This document shows positions 33,197 through 42,344 of a DNA stretch of 64,000 bases, piece by piece. The number at the start of each line of letters is the position of its first letter. Position 1 is the stretch's first letter. A program made the translations under genes and the position numbers. Location of the stretch: assembly GCA_035524275.1 (NCBI GenBank), contig DATKPC010000041.1, positions 1 through 64,000 on the forward strand. Reading direction: 5' to 3'. The notes under the pieces were generated by a model. It did no database searches. It was not told the DNA's origin and saw nothing but the letters and a program-made list of their open reading frames with translations. Origin of the DNA: DATKPC01 sp035524275. Its GTDB lineage: Bacteria; Pseudomonadota; Gammaproteobacteria; Burkholderiales; Burkholderiaceae_F.

Positions 33197-34486
33197 TCAG
33201 CGGTGCGCCAGCGTGAACTGGAAGACGTCGGTGTTGTGCTCGGCGAACGCCGCCTCGCAATAGCCGAGGTAGAAGTTCCAGGTCCGCAGGAAGCGCTCAT
33301 CGAAGCCGAGCGCCCGCACCGACGCGGCGCGGTCGCTGAACGTCGCGCGCCAGGTCGCGAGCGTACGCGCGTACGACGCCCCGAAACGGAAGCGCTCGAC
33401 GACCTTCAGCCCGCCGCGTTCCGCGGCGCGCTCGAAGGCACCCGGCGACGGCAGCATGCCGCCCGGAAAGACGTACTGCTGGATGAAATCGGTCCCGCGC
33501 CGGTAGCGCTCGAAGAGCGCCTCGTCGATCGTGATCGTCTGGATGCAGGCGCGCCCGCCCGGCTTCAGGCAGCGCGCGAGCATCGCGAAGTATTGCGGCC
33601 AGTATTTCTCGCCGACAGCCTCGAACATCTCGATCGACGCGATGCCGTCGTAGCGGCCGCGCTCGTCGCGGTAGTCGCGCAGCACGAGCTCGTGCGGCAG
33701 GCCTTGGCGCGCCATGCGGCGGCGCGCGAATTCCAGTTGCGCCGGCGACAGCGTGAGGCCGGTGACGAGGTGCCCGGAGCGCGCCGCGACTTCGGCGAAG
33801 CCGCCCCAGCCGCAACCGACTTCGAGGATGCGGCTCGCGGGCGCGAGCTTCAGTTCGTCGATGACGCGCGCGTATTTCGCCATCTGCGCCGCCCGCAGCG
33901 CGTCGGGTCGTGCCGGGCCGGCGTCCACGGCGGCGTCGCCGAACAGCGCGCTGGAGTAGCTCATCGAGGCGTCGAGCCAGATGGCGTAGAACTCGTTGCC
34001 CAGGTCGTAGTGGCTGCGGATGTTCCTCGGCGCCCCGCGCCGGCTGTTGCGCCGCGCCAGGTGCCGAAGGCGGTAGGCCAGGCGTCCGGCCAGGGAGCCG
34101 AAGATCAGCCGGTCCGCGGCCTTGCGGTTGCGAAGGAAGAAGCGCAGCAGCCGCACCGGATCGCCGGTCGTCCAGTCGCCGTCGATGTACGTCTCGGCAA
34201 AGCCGATGTCCCCGCGTTCGAGCGCGGCATCGACCGGCTTCCAGTTGCGCAGCGCGATGTCCGCCTGCTGCTCGCCGCCGCCGAGGATCGCCTGCTGCCC
34301 GTCGGGAAACGCGATCGCGAGGCGACCCTCGCGCGCCGCGCCGAGCAGCGCGAACGCGCGGCGCGCGCGTGCCGGGAACCGCGTCGTGTCCAGGCGCCGG
34401 TTGGCCGGCCCGTCGGCAACGAAGGATGTCGCCGGCGTCGTCGAAGCGGCCCACGCCGGCGGCGTGGTCTCGGCCTGCCGGCTCAT
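33197..34486 (-). CDS. Cyclopropane-fatty-acyl-phospholipid synthase-like methyltransferase
   Basis: This 429-residue SAM-dependent methyltransferase has the CFA family layout. An N-terminal lipid-associated region (about 40-130) precedes SHYDLGNEFYAIWLD, the SAM loop EVGCGWGG (222-229), YDGIASIEMFEAVGEKYW, and a C-terminal FYLGYCEAAF with the conserved Cys. Members methylate unsaturated acyl chains of membrane lipids to give cyclopropane, methyl-branched or furan-precursor products. The start overlaps the folE2 stop by 4 bases (ATGA). Whether it makes cyclopropane rings or is UfaM-like cannot be told by eye. Confidence 0.85.
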   Translation of the reverse strand: MSRQAETTPPAWAASTTPATSFVADGPANRRLDTTRFPARARRAFALLGAAREGRLAIAFPDGQQAILGGGEQQADIALRNWKPVDAALERGDIGFAETYIDGDWTTGDPVRLLRFFLRNRKAADRLIFGSLAGRLAYRLRHLARRNSRRGAPRNIRSHYDLGNEFYAIWLDASMSYSSALFGDAAVDAGPARPDALRAAQMAKYARVIDELKLAPASRILEVGCGWGGFAEVAARSGHLVTGLTLSPAQLEFARRRMARQGLPHELVLRDYRDERGRYDGIASIEMFEAVGEKYWPQYFAMLARCLKPGGRACIQTITIDEALFERYRRGTDFIQQYVFPGGMLPSPGAFERAAERGGLKVVERFRFGASYARTLATWRATFSDRAASVRALGFDERFLRTWNFYLGYCEAAFAEHNTDVFQFTLAHR

Positions 34487-35289
34487 CGAGCCGCGGCCGG
34501 CCCGTCGCGGTCGATGCGGGCGTAGGCGGAGTGGTTGTGGATCGACTCGAAGTTCTCGCATTCGACGCGGAACGCGGCGATTCGCGCATCGCCGCGCAGC
34601 CGCAGCGCGACATCGCGCACGATGTCCTCGACGAACTTCGGATTGTCGTAGGCGCGCTCGGTCACGTACTTCTCGTCGATGCGCTTCAGCATGCCCCACA
34701 CCTCGCACGACGCGGATTCCTCGGCGACCCGCACCAGGTCCTCGACGCTCACGTCCTCGCGCAGCACGGCGCCGATCGTCACGTGGGACCGCTGGTTGTG
34801 CGCGCCGTAGTCGGCGATCTTCTTGCTGCACGGGCACAGGCTCGTCACGGGGACGACGACTTCCTGCGTGACCCGAACCGCCGTTCCGTCGTGCTCCGCG
34901 CGCAACGTCAGCTCGTAGTCCATCAGGCTGGCGACGCGGGAGATGGGCGCCGACTTGCGCATGAAGTAGGGCATGCGCAACTCGATCATGCCCTCGCTCG
35001 CCTCCAGGCGCTCCAGCATCGCGGCCATCAGGGTCCGCATCGACGCCGGCGACAGCGGCTCGCCGTGCTGCTGGACGACGTCGATGAAGCGCGACATGTG
35101 GGTCCCCTTCTTGTCGGCCGGGAGCATCACGAACATGCCCACCGTGGCGATCGAGGGCTGCGGGCCGTCCGGCGTCGCGACCGTCACCGGCAGCCTGAGG
35201 GAGCGGATGCCGACGCGCTGGATCGCGACGTCGCGGACGTCGGCGGCGGACTGCACGTCAGGAAGGAACACCGTATCGCGGACGTTCAT
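34483..35289 (-). CDS. folE2: GTP cyclohydrolase FolE2 (type IB)
   Basis: This 268-residue protein makes 7,8-dihydroneopterin triphosphate, the first step of folate and pterin synthesis. COG1469 features are present: GTHMSRFIDV (62-71) and the metal site LCPCSKKIADYGAHNQRSHV with Cys152, Cys154 and nearby His. FolE2 is the zinc-independent alternative to FolE, often induced under zinc shortage. A longer in-frame start at 35412 is rejected since homology starts at NVRDTVFLPDVQ. It is divergent from a MerR regulator and coupled to the methyltransferase gene. Confidence 0.92.
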   Translation of the reverse strand: MNVRDTVFLPDVQSAADVRDVAIQRVGIRSLRLPVTVATPDGPQPSIATVGMFVMLPADKKGTHMSRFIDVVQQHGEPLSPASMRTLMAAMLERLEASEGMIELRMPYFMRKSAPISRVASLMDYELTLRAEHDGTAVRVTQEVVVPVTSLCPCSKKIADYGAHNQRSHVTIGAVLREDVSVEDLVRVAEESASCEVWGMLKRIDEKYVTERAYDNPKFVEDIVRDVALRLRGDARIAAFRVECENFESIHNHSAYARIDRDGPAAAR

Positions 35290-35434
35290 CGAGGGATCCG
35301 ATTGTCGTTGAAAACCGGCGCGCGGACCGAGGCCCGGGGCCGTGCGGCGCCGCGCCGGTGGCTTGGGCGCGGGCGGCCCGCCGGCCGGTGTCCGGGCACG
35401 GACGATCGCCATCGTCGCTGCCGTTGCCCGACCT

Positions 35435-35474
35435 TAAAATAGTTGATAACCTTCGTCAATCTTGTCTAGCACAA
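35435..35474. promoter_or_regulatory. AT-rich promoter/operator region between folE2 and merR
   Basis: In a GC-rich background this stretch is notably AT-rich. TAAAAT (35435-35440) is a good -10 for merR. TTGA-N9-TCAA (35443-35459) and TTGT-CTAGC-ACAA (35462-35474) are imperfectly spaced dyads that could bind a MerR-family dimer. On the minus strand TTGACG could serve as a -35 toward folE2. The 172-base gap holds no gene. Confidence 0.4.
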
Positions 35475-36484
35475 AAAGCGTCGTGTCTGCCGCCGACGTT
35501 CCTGCCGCGCGATCCACGCGCGCCGCCGCCGCGGCCCAGGCGCCCGCGGCGGGCGACTCGGCGTCCACGGCGCTCTCCATCGCGGCCGTCGAGCGCGATA
35601 CCGGCTTGTCAAAGCATACCCTGCGCGTCTGGGAGCGCCGCTACGGCTTCCCGCGCCCGCAGCGTAACGCGTTCGGCGAGCGCATCTATCCGCGCGACCA
35701 GGTGGCGCACCTGCGGGTCGTGAAGCGCCTGATGGACCAGGGGCACCGGCCGGGCAAGATCGTGTCGATGAGCCCGGAGCAGCTCCGGGCGTTGTCGGAG
35801 AGGCCTCGCTCGACGCTGCTGCGCAATGCGGCCGCGCTCGCCTACAAGGAGGAACTCGACAACTTCCTCGATCTCATCAAGCAGCATCGCGTCGAGGAAC
35901 TTCGCCGGCAGTTGTCCAATTGCGTGCTCCGCCTGGGCCTCGCGCGATTCGCCACCGACGTGGTCGCGCAATTGAACGCGATGATCCAGGAGGCCGTCAC
36001 GCGCGGGAAGGTCGAGAATTTCGAGGAACGCCTCTACGCCGAGTCGATCCAGATCGTCCTGCGTAACGGCATCAGCACGATCCCGCGCCCCGGCAGCGCC
36101 CCGGCCGTCGTCCTGTTGACGACGTTCCCGCAGGAAACCAACGGCATCGGGCTGCTCCTCGTCGAGGCCATCTTCGCGCTCGAGGGGTGCCGCTGCGTTT
36201 CGCTGGGCGTCCAGACCCCGATCTGGGACATCGTGCTGGCCGCGGGCGCGCTGCCGACGGACATCGTCGCGCTGTCGTTTTCGCCGTCCCTCGGCCCGAA
36301 CCAGGTCACCGAGGGCCTCGCCGAGCTGCGCGCGAAACTGGCGCCGACGACCGAGATCTGGGCTGCCGGCAGCAATTCCGCGCTCGACAAGCGTCCGTTG
36401 AGCGGCGTGCGGCGCGTTGCCGGGCTGCGCGACATCGAAGGCGCCCTGGCGGACTGGCGGCGCAACCGGCGGTCCGCCGCCTAG
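35462..36484 (+). CDS. MerR family regulator with B12-binding-like domain
   Basis: This 340-residue regulator has an N-terminal MerR helix-turn-helix (about 38-75: SIAAVERDTGLSKHTLRVWE), a helical region (125-205) and a Rossmann-like cobalamin-binding-type domain (213-330). In CarH/LitR proteins the lower-axial ligand His is in an E-x-H context and the helical cap has an EH motif. Here the sequences are PQETNGIG (223-230, Asn227 at the His position) and FEERLYAE, so cobalamin binding is doubtful. The start is TTG 35462 or GTG 35483; neither has a strong ribosome site. It is divergent from folE2 and overlaps the FIST gene by 4 bases at the 3' end. Confidence 0.83.
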   Translation: MSSTKSVVSAADVPAARSTRAAAAAQAPAAGDSASTALSIAAVERDTGLSKHTLRVWERRYGFPRPQRNAFGERIYPRDQVAHLRVVKRLMDQGHRPGKIVSMSPEQLRALSERPRSTLLRNAAALAYKEELDNFLDLIKQHRVEELRRQLSNCVLRLGLARFATDVVAQLNAMIQEAVTRGKVENFEERLYAESIQIVLRNGISTIPRPGSAPAVVLLTTFPQETNGIGLLLVEAIFALEGCRCVSLGVQTPIWDIVLAAGALPTDIVALSFSPSLGPNQVTEGLAELRAKLAPTTEIWAAGSNSALDKRPLSGVRRVAGLRDIEGALADWRRNRRSAA

Positions 36485-37734
36485 TAGAAGACCGTCAGGA
36501 CGCCGGTGAACGCGTACAGGCTCGCGCTGCCGATCTCGCCGTTCGCGTAGAAACCGACCAGCGGGACGTCGCCCAGCTGCGACTGGATGACGCGAAGCTC
36601 CTCCGATTGCTCGCCGAACATGTGGCAGCCGCGCCCGAGACACGATACGTAGACGGCTCCGCGCGCCTCGACCGGCGCGCCGCTCGATTCGCTGCGTTCG
36701 TGCAGGTGCTCGCGAATCTCGGAGCAGATGCGCACGAGGTCGCGCCGCGCCGCGTTCTCGTCGCGGGTGCAGAAGCGCAGCAGCTGGTCGGCCTCGATCG
36801 GCGCCGCGATCGAGACGCTGCGCGTCCGCGGATCGAGCGCGACGACGTGTCGCACGACGTAGTCGGAGCGCGGCGTCCGTTCGCGATAGCCGTCGCTGCG
36901 GTCCGGCTCGATGCCGACGAAGAGCCCGCGCCGCCCGAGCTCCTGCAGGCGGTTGCGCTCTCCCGCGGCGAGCAGCCGCGGCACGTCGTCGTTCGGGACA
37001 GCGGCGCGTTCGCGGATGCCGGCGTCCTCCAGCAGCACGTCGAGCGCGCTGCGATCGTCGAGTTCGAGGATGACGTTGTTCTTCGCCCGCGTCACGCGGC
37101 GCTGGCCGGACCCCGCATCGTGCGCGGAAAACGGGAACACGCCCTGCGTCACGCGCGAGGCCAGGCCGACGTCGGAAGCGAAGACGACGCCCGACAGGCC
37201 GCCCGACAGCACGCGGTCCGCGATCATCGCGCAGCGGCCGTTCTCCGACCGGCTGCTCGCGATTCCGCCGAAAACGTAACCGCTCTGGACGCGCCCGGCC
37301 ATGTCGTTGATGAGTTCCGGGAGGTCGCCGGTTGCCGGGTCGGCGTGGACGAGCGCGGTGTAGGCGGCGTCGGCGCCCGATTCGGTGCGGGCGCCGAGCG
37401 CCGGAGGGCGCTGGGTACCGGAAAACACGTTGATCTGGCCCGGCGCGAATTTCGCGAGCATCACGGCGATAGCCGGCTCGTTGACGTATTCGGTGCCCGT
37501 CGCGCAGATCCCGATGCCGGTCGCGCCGACCCAGCTCGGGACCGCGGTGCGGGCGCGCAGCGTCGCGAGGATCTCGTCGACATGCGCCAGCAGCCCGTCG
37601 CTGACGTAGAGGAAACCGAGGTTCGCGCCGCGCATGAAGCGCGGGTCGCCCGCCTGCTCCTGGAGTCGTGCGATGCAGGTCCCGACGGCGGTCGACCAGT
37701 CGGGATGGGCGGCGTGCGCGTAGCGGAACTGCAT
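36481..37734 (-). CDS. FIST domain signal-transduction protein
   Basis: This 417-residue protein has both FIST parts. An N-terminal FIST domain opens with MQFRYAHAAHPDWSTAV and has a VGATGIGICATGTEYV stretch. A FIST_C domain at the end has SCLGRGCHMFGEQSEEL and the closing GFYANGEIGSASLYAFTGVL. FIST proteins are predicted sensors of small ligands such as amino acids and often work with chemoreceptors or kinases, but this one is alone. The ATG at 37734 is chosen from homology. It follows the PhaM gene by 10 bases. Confidence 0.85.
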   Translation of the reverse strand: MQFRYAHAAHPDWSTAVGTCIARLQEQAGDPRFMRGANLGFLYVSDGLLAHVDEILATLRARTAVPSWVGATGIGICATGTEYVNEPAIAVMLAKFAPGQINVFSGTQRPPALGARTESGADAAYTALVHADPATGDLPELINDMAGRVQSGYVFGGIASSRSENGRCAMIADRVLSGGLSGVVFASDVGLASRVTQGVFPFSAHDAGSGQRRVTRAKNNVILELDDRSALDVLLEDAGIRERAAVPNDDVPRLLAAGERNRLQELGRRGLFVGIEPDRSDGYRERTPRSDYVVRHVVALDPRTRSVSIAAPIEADQLLRFCTRDENAARRDLVRICSEIREHLHERSESSGAPVEARGAVYVSCLGRGCHMFGEQSEELRVIQSQLGDVPLVGFYANGEIGSASLYAFTGVLTVFY

Positions 37735-37744
37735 CGCGGCCTGC

Positions 37745-38404
37745 TCAGCGGCGTGCCGGGTCCGTCGAAGCCGGCGGTGGGCCCGCCGGCGCGCCGGCCG
37801 GGGTCTCGCCGGGGGACGCGGTGCCCGCCGCCGGATCCTGCAGCGCGGAGGCCGCGACGCGCATGAACTGGTCCTGCAGCGTCGCCCACCACTGCGCCGC
37901 GTTGAACGGAAGCGGCGGCGGCGCCTCGGTCTTCCGCGGGGCGCGGCCCTTGCGCGGCTTGCCGGCCTCGTCGGCATCGGCTTGCGGCCGCGCGGTCGAC
38001 GCGGACGCCGCAGGCGCCGCCGCAGCCATCGATCCGAGCATCGTTCCGCCGAAGGCGCGCAGCGCCGCCAGCGTGTTGCGCTGCACCTCCAGGCTCTGGA
38101 TCGTCGTGCGCAGCATCGAGGCGTTGAGATTCAGCCACTGCTCGACCGAGCGAAGGTCCGCGATGCGCTTGTCGAGTTCGGCGACATCGACGGTCGGCAG
38201 GAACATCGACGGGATCGTGCCGCCGAGGCCAGGCATCAGCGTCGAGCCCGGCATCGCCGATCCGGCCGGGGCCGGGCCTGCCGGCAGCCCCCACATCCGC
38301 TTGATCATCTCGAGGCTGTCGGCGAACGCCGCCATGCCGGGGAGCCCGGCTTCATGACCGGTCCCTGCCCCGGTCGGGGTCGTCGAAGCGGTGGGCTTTT
38401 CCAT
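37745..38404 (-). CDS. phaM: PhaM-type polyhydroxyalkanoate granule multifunctional regulatory protein
   Basis: This 219-residue protein has the conserved PhaM core. FADSLEMIKRMWG (about 27-39) precedes DVAELDKRIADLRSVEQWLN, an amphipathic coiled-coil-like region. A basic Lys/Arg/Pro tract (KPRKGRAPRK) and a C-terminal WWATLQDQFMRVAASAL segment follow. In Ralstonia eutropha PhaM activates PHA synthase and links granules to the nucleoid through its basic C-terminal part. The ATG at 38404 has a near-perfect GGAGG. It signals that the organism stores polyester. No phaC gene is in the window. Confidence 0.82.
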   Translation of the reverse strand: MEKPTASTTPTGAGTGHEAGLPGMAAFADSLEMIKRMWGLPAGPAPAGSAMPGSTLMPGLGGTIPSMFLPTVDVAELDKRIADLRSVEQWLNLNASMLRTTIQSLEVQRNTLAALRAFGGTMLGSMAAAAPAASASTARPQADADEAGKPRKGRAPRKTEAPPPLPFNAAQWWATLQDQFMRVAASALQDPAAGTASPGETPAGAPAGPPPASTDPARR

Positions 38405-38481
38405 CGGGCCTCCTTCAGGAACAGTCGTCGCCAGCGGGCGAGGTCGTCGGCGCGTCGGGTCCGGGCGTCGGCCCGTGGCGC

Positions 38482-39471
38482 TCAACGCGCGGCGCCGGTG
38501 ACGACCGACTGCTCGATGGCGCCGAAGATCGACGATCCGTTCGCATCGAACATCTCGATCCGCACGTTATCACCGGATGCCATGAACGGCGTGCGCGCCT
38601 CGCCGCCCTGGAGCATCTCGCGCGCGCGCGCCTCGGCGATGCAGGAGAACCCGGCCGCCGGGTCGCTGTTGCTCACGGTCCCGGACCCGATGATCGATCC
38701 GGCACGCGCCTGGCGCGTGCGGCAGAGGTGCTCGACGAGACGCGGGAAATCGAACGCCATCTCGACGCCGGCCTGCGCGCGGCCGACCGGCCTGCCGTTC
38801 CAGTGGACGTGCAGCGGAAGGTGGACGCGACCGCCGTCCCACGCGCCGCCGAGCTCGTCCGGTGTCACCGCGACCGGCGAGAACGCCGTCGCCGGCTTGC
38901 TCTGCAGGAAGCCGAAGCCCTTGGCGAGCTCGGCGGGAGCCAGGTTCCGCAACGAGACGTCGTTCGCGAGCATCAGCAGCCGGATGGCGGCCGCGGCCTT
39001 CTCGCGCGACGGGCCCATCGGGACGTCGGAGATGACGACGGCGACCTCGGCTTCGAAGTCGATCCCGTACTCCTCCGAGGCGCAGACGATCGGGTCGCGC
39101 GCCCCCAGCAGGTCGTCGGATCCGCCCTGGTACATCAGCGGATCGGCGCGCAGCGACTCCGGGACGTCGGCGCCGCGCGCGCGCCGCACGAGCTCGACGT
39201 GGTTGAGGTAAGCGGAGCCGTCCGCCCACTGGAAGGCCCGCGGCAGCGGCGCCATGCACTGGCGCGGATCGAACTCGAACGCGTGCCGCAGCTTTCCGTC
39301 GTTGAGCGACTGGTAGAGATCCTCGAGCTGCGGCGCGATGAAGTCCCAGTCGTCGAGCGCGGCCTGCAGGCGCCCGGCGATCGCGGAGGCGAAATGCGCC
39401 GACTTCAGGTCGCGTGACACGACGGCCAGCTGGCCGTCGCGCGATCCATCGCGCAGCGTGGCAAGTTTCAT
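38482..39471 (-). CDS. Fumarylacetoacetate hydrolase family protein
   Basis: This 329-residue protein is a second FAH-family enzyme, longer than the one at 7518. It starts MKLATLRDGSRDGQLAVVS and has the metal-site acids in EYGIDFEAEVAVVISDVPMG, with a late GSGTVSN motif. This size class includes fumarylacetoacetases of tyrosine and homogentisate breakdown, and annotation as such is common. No other homogentisate gene is present, so the substrate is uncertain. It precedes phaM by 77 bases on the minus strand and is divergent from the DUF3108 gene. Confidence 0.83.
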   Translation of the reverse strand: MKLATLRDGSRDGQLAVVSRDLKSAHFASAIAGRLQAALDDWDFIAPQLEDLYQSLNDGKLRHAFEFDPRQCMAPLPRAFQWADGSAYLNHVELVRRARGADVPESLRADPLMYQGGSDDLLGARDPIVCASEEYGIDFEAEVAVVISDVPMGPSREKAAAAIRLLMLANDVSLRNLAPAELAKGFGFLQSKPATAFSPVAVTPDELGGAWDGGRVHLPLHVHWNGRPVGRAQAGVEMAFDFPRLVEHLCRTRQARAGSIIGSGTVSNSDPAAGFSCIAEARAREMLQGGEARTPFMASGDNVRIEMFDANGSSIFGAIEQSVVTGAAR

Positions 39472-39513
39472 TCGGCGGGGCCCGGGCGGAGACGTGCGGC
39501 AATCCGGTATCTT

Positions 39514-40776
39514 ATGCGACGGAACCGAACGATGGCCGAACCGCTTCCGGTTAACACGCGCGGGTTGCCGCGTCGCCTGCGGTGGCTCGTGCTGCCGTTC
39601 GCGGCGTCGGTGGTGCTGCATGGGATCGCGTGGCAGGTCGCCGCTCGCCTCGTCGCCGGCGCCGCGCCGGCCGGGTCCGCCGATGATTCGCGGGCGATCG
39701 CCGTCGACCTGCTGGCGCCGCCGCTTGCCGCGTCACCCGCCGCGCCACCTGTCGCGTCACCTGCCGCGCCGGCGCCGCATCCCGCCCGCGCGTTGCCGGC
39801 GCGTCGCGTCAGTGTCGCGCCGGCGCCGCGCCGCGCCATCCCGCCGCCCGCGCCGCCGTTGGCCGACGCGGCGCCGTCCGCCGACGCGACGGGCGAGGCG
39901 CCGTCGGCGCCGAGCGAAGCGCCGCCGATGTCGGCGTCGCCGGACGCCGGCTCCGTGGCGACGTCGCCAGAAACGCCGCCGGGCGCCGCCGAGGCGGCGT
40001 CGTCCGGCCCAGGCTCCGGGATCACCGCGGCGGCGGCATCGACGGACCCGGCCCGGCCGCGGGAATCCGGATCGGCGTCGGCCGCCGTTCGCCTTCCGGC
40101 TCGCGCGCACCTCGTGTATGACACGACCGGGACGATCCGCTTCGCCGGGATCAGCCTCACGATGCACGGCACGACCACCACCGACTGGCAGTACGCGGCC
40201 GGTCGCTTCGAATCGAACCTTGTCAACGAGACGGCGGAATTCGGCCAGTCCTCCTCGGGCATCGTGCGCGCGACGGCCGGGCTGGCGCCGGAGCACTACA
40301 CCGAGAAACGTCGCCACCGTGCGGCGCTGGTCACGAACATCGACTGGACGACGCGGCAGGTCACGTTCAGCCAGACGCCCGACGTGCTGCGCGCGCCCGA
40401 CGGCGTCCAGGACCGCCTGAGCGTACAGTTCCAGATGGCCGTTCTGCGCCAGGCCTATCCGGAGCGGTTCGAGCCGGGTACGCAGTTCCCGATGACCGTC
40501 GTCGGGACGCACGACTTCAGCGAGTGGACGATCACGGTCTGCTGCGAGGAACCCCTGCCGACCGCGCACGGGCGCGTCATGGCGACGCGCGTCCGGACGA
40601 GCCGCATCGAGGACGGCGCGCCGGAGACGATGGACATGTGGCTGAGTCCCGACCTGTCGTGGTTCCCGGCGCGCGTGCGGCTGGTCGACCACAACGGCAA
40701 CATCATCGACTCGATGCTGCAGTCCGCGCAGGTCGATGACGGGCCGGCGGCGGAGGGGGCGGCGGGTCCGCGATAA
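39514..40776 (+). CDS. DUF3108 domain-containing protein with TonB-like N-terminal region
   Basis: This 420-residue protein has one N-terminal membrane anchor (about 24-46), then a low-complexity Ala/Pro/Ser region (about 65-190) that would span the periplasm, as in TonB-like proteins. The C-terminal DUF3108 domain (about 200-405) opens with LVYDTTGTIRFAGISL and has a paired Cys in TVCCEEPLP. The function is unknown; DUF3108 proteins are thought to be exported. The ATG at 39514 or 39532 are both possible starts. argG follows 14 bases after the stop. Confidence 0.8.
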   Translation: MRRNRTMAEPLPVNTRGLPRRLRWLVLPFAASVVLHGIAWQVAARLVAGAAPAGSADDSRAIAVDLLAPPLAASPAAPPVASPAAPAPHPARALPARRVSVAPAPRRAIPPPAPPLADAAPSADATGEAPSAPSEAPPMSASPDAGSVATSPETPPGAAEAASSGPGSGITAAAASTDPARPRESGSASAAVRLPARAHLVYDTTGTIRFAGISLTMHGTTTTDWQYAAGRFESNLVNETAEFGQSSSGIVRATAGLAPEHYTEKRRHRAALVTNIDWTTRQVTFSQTPDVLRAPDGVQDRLSVQFQMAVLRQAYPERFEPGTQFPMTVVGTHDFSEWTITVCCEEPLPTAHGRVMATRVRTSRIEDGAPETMDMWLSPDLSWFPARVRLVDHNGNIIDSMLQSAQVDDGPAAEGAAGPR

Positions 40777-40790
40777 AATGGACGTCCACC

Positions 40791-42146
40791 ATGAGCAAAA
40801 TCCTGTTGTCCCTTCCGAAGGGCGAGCGCGTCGGCATCGCCTTTTCCGGCGGCCTCGACACGTCGGCCGCGCTGGCCTGGATGCGTCACAAGGGCGCGAT
40901 CCCCTACGCCTACACCGCGAACCTGGCGCAGCCGGACGAGCAGGACTACGACGACATCGCGCGGCGCGCGACGCAGTACGGCGCCGAGGCCGCGCGCCTG
41001 GTCGACTGCCGGGAAGCGCTGGTGCACGAGGGCCTCGTCGCGCTGCAGTGCGGCGCCTTCCACGTCTCGACCGCCGGGCGCACGTATTTCAATACGACGC
41101 CGCTGGGGCGCGCGGTCACCGGCACGGTGCTCGTGAAGGCGATGCACGAGGACGGCGTCAACATCTGGGGCGACGGCTCGACGTACAAGGGCAACGACAT
41201 CGAGCGCTTCTACCGCTACGGGCTGCTCGCGAACCCGGCGCTCAGGATCTACAAGCCGTGGCTCGACCAGGCTTTCGTCGGCGAACTCGGCGGCAGGCGC
41301 GAGATGAGCGAGTGGCTCGCCGCGCACGGCTTCCCGTACCGGATGAGCACCGAGAAGGCCTACTCCACGGATTCGAACATCTGGGGCGCGACGCACGAGG
41401 CCAAGGAGCTGGAGTTCCTCTCCAAGGGCCTGCGCATCGTCGAGCCGATCATGTCGGTGAAGCACTGGGATCCGGCGGTCGCCGTCGCGCCGGAAGAGGT
41501 TTCGGTCCGCTTCGAGGAGGGCTATCCGGTCGCGCTCAACGGCCGCGCCTTCGACAACCGGGTCGAGCTGGCGCTAGAGGCCAACCGCATCGGCGGTCGC
41601 CACGGCCTCGGGATAAGCGACCAGATCGAGAACCGGATCATCGAGGCGAAGAGCCGCGGCATCTACGAGGCGCCGGGGATGGCGCTGCTGTTCGTCGCCT
41701 ACGAGCGGCTCGTCTCCGCGATTCATAACGAAGGCACGATCGACAACTACCGGACCCTCGGCCGGCGCCTCGGCAGGCTGCTGTACGAAGGGCGCTGGTT
41801 CGACCCGCAGAGCCTGATGCTGCGCGACACGCTGCAGCGCTGGGTCGGGCGCGCCGTGACCGGCGAGGTGACGATCGAGCTGCGCCGCGGCGACGACTAC
41901 ACGATCCTCGATACCTCCGGACCGAACCTGACCTACCACCCGGAGCGGCTGTCGATGGAGCGCGTCGAAACCGAGGCGTTCTCGCCGCTGGACCGCATCG
42001 GTCAACTGCACCTGCGGAATCTCGACATCCTCGATTCGCGCGAGAAGCTCGGCGTCTATTCGAAGACCGGCGTGCTGCCGGCCGGGACCGGCACCGCAGG
42101 GTTGCTGGGCACCGATTCGGGGCACGGCACCGCGAAGGGTCGCTAA
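40791..42146 (+). CDS. argG: Argininosuccinate synthase
   Basis: This 451-residue enzyme joins citrulline and aspartate with ATP in arginine synthesis. It is the longer E. coli-type (about 447 residues). The ATP-pyrophosphatase loop is SGGLDTS (19-25). FNTTPLGRAVTGT, NIWGDGSTYKGNDIERFYRYG and the AYSTDSNIWGATHEAKELE region are characteristic. It is positioned directly upstream of the urea uptake/urease block. Arginine breakdown can yield urea, but a separate sigma-54 promoter before urtA suggests independent control. Confidence 0.95.
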   Translation: MSKILLSLPKGERVGIAFSGGLDTSAALAWMRHKGAIPYAYTANLAQPDEQDYDDIARRATQYGAEAARLVDCREALVHEGLVALQCGAFHVSTAGRTYFNTTPLGRAVTGTVLVKAMHEDGVNIWGDGSTYKGNDIERFYRYGLLANPALRIYKPWLDQAFVGELGGRREMSEWLAAHGFPYRMSTEKAYSTDSNIWGATHEAKELEFLSKGLRIVEPIMSVKHWDPAVAVAPEEVSVRFEEGYPVALNGRAFDNRVELALEANRIGGRHGLGISDQIENRIIEAKSRGIYEAPGMALLFVAYERLVSAIHNEGTIDNYRTLGRRLGRLLYEGRWFDPQSLMLRDTLQRWVGRAVTGEVTIELRRGDDYTILDTSGPNLTYHPERLSMERVETEAFSPLDRIGQLHLRNLDILDSREKLGVYSKTGVLPAGTGTAGLLGTDSGHGTAKGR

Positions 42147-42344
42147 GGGCGCGCATCACGGCGGGTGCGTGCGCGCACCAGTCCGGCGCATTCCGGCGTC
42201 GCGGGCGCGCGCCAACGATCGATCGTGGTGCCTCCGCGCGCGGACCGATGGCGCACGCCGCTTCGGAGCGCCGCCTGTGCGCGCTGCATGGCGCCGGCGG
42301 ACCACGCGCCGCGCTCGGGCGAAATCGTCGGCCCGCGCCGTTCA

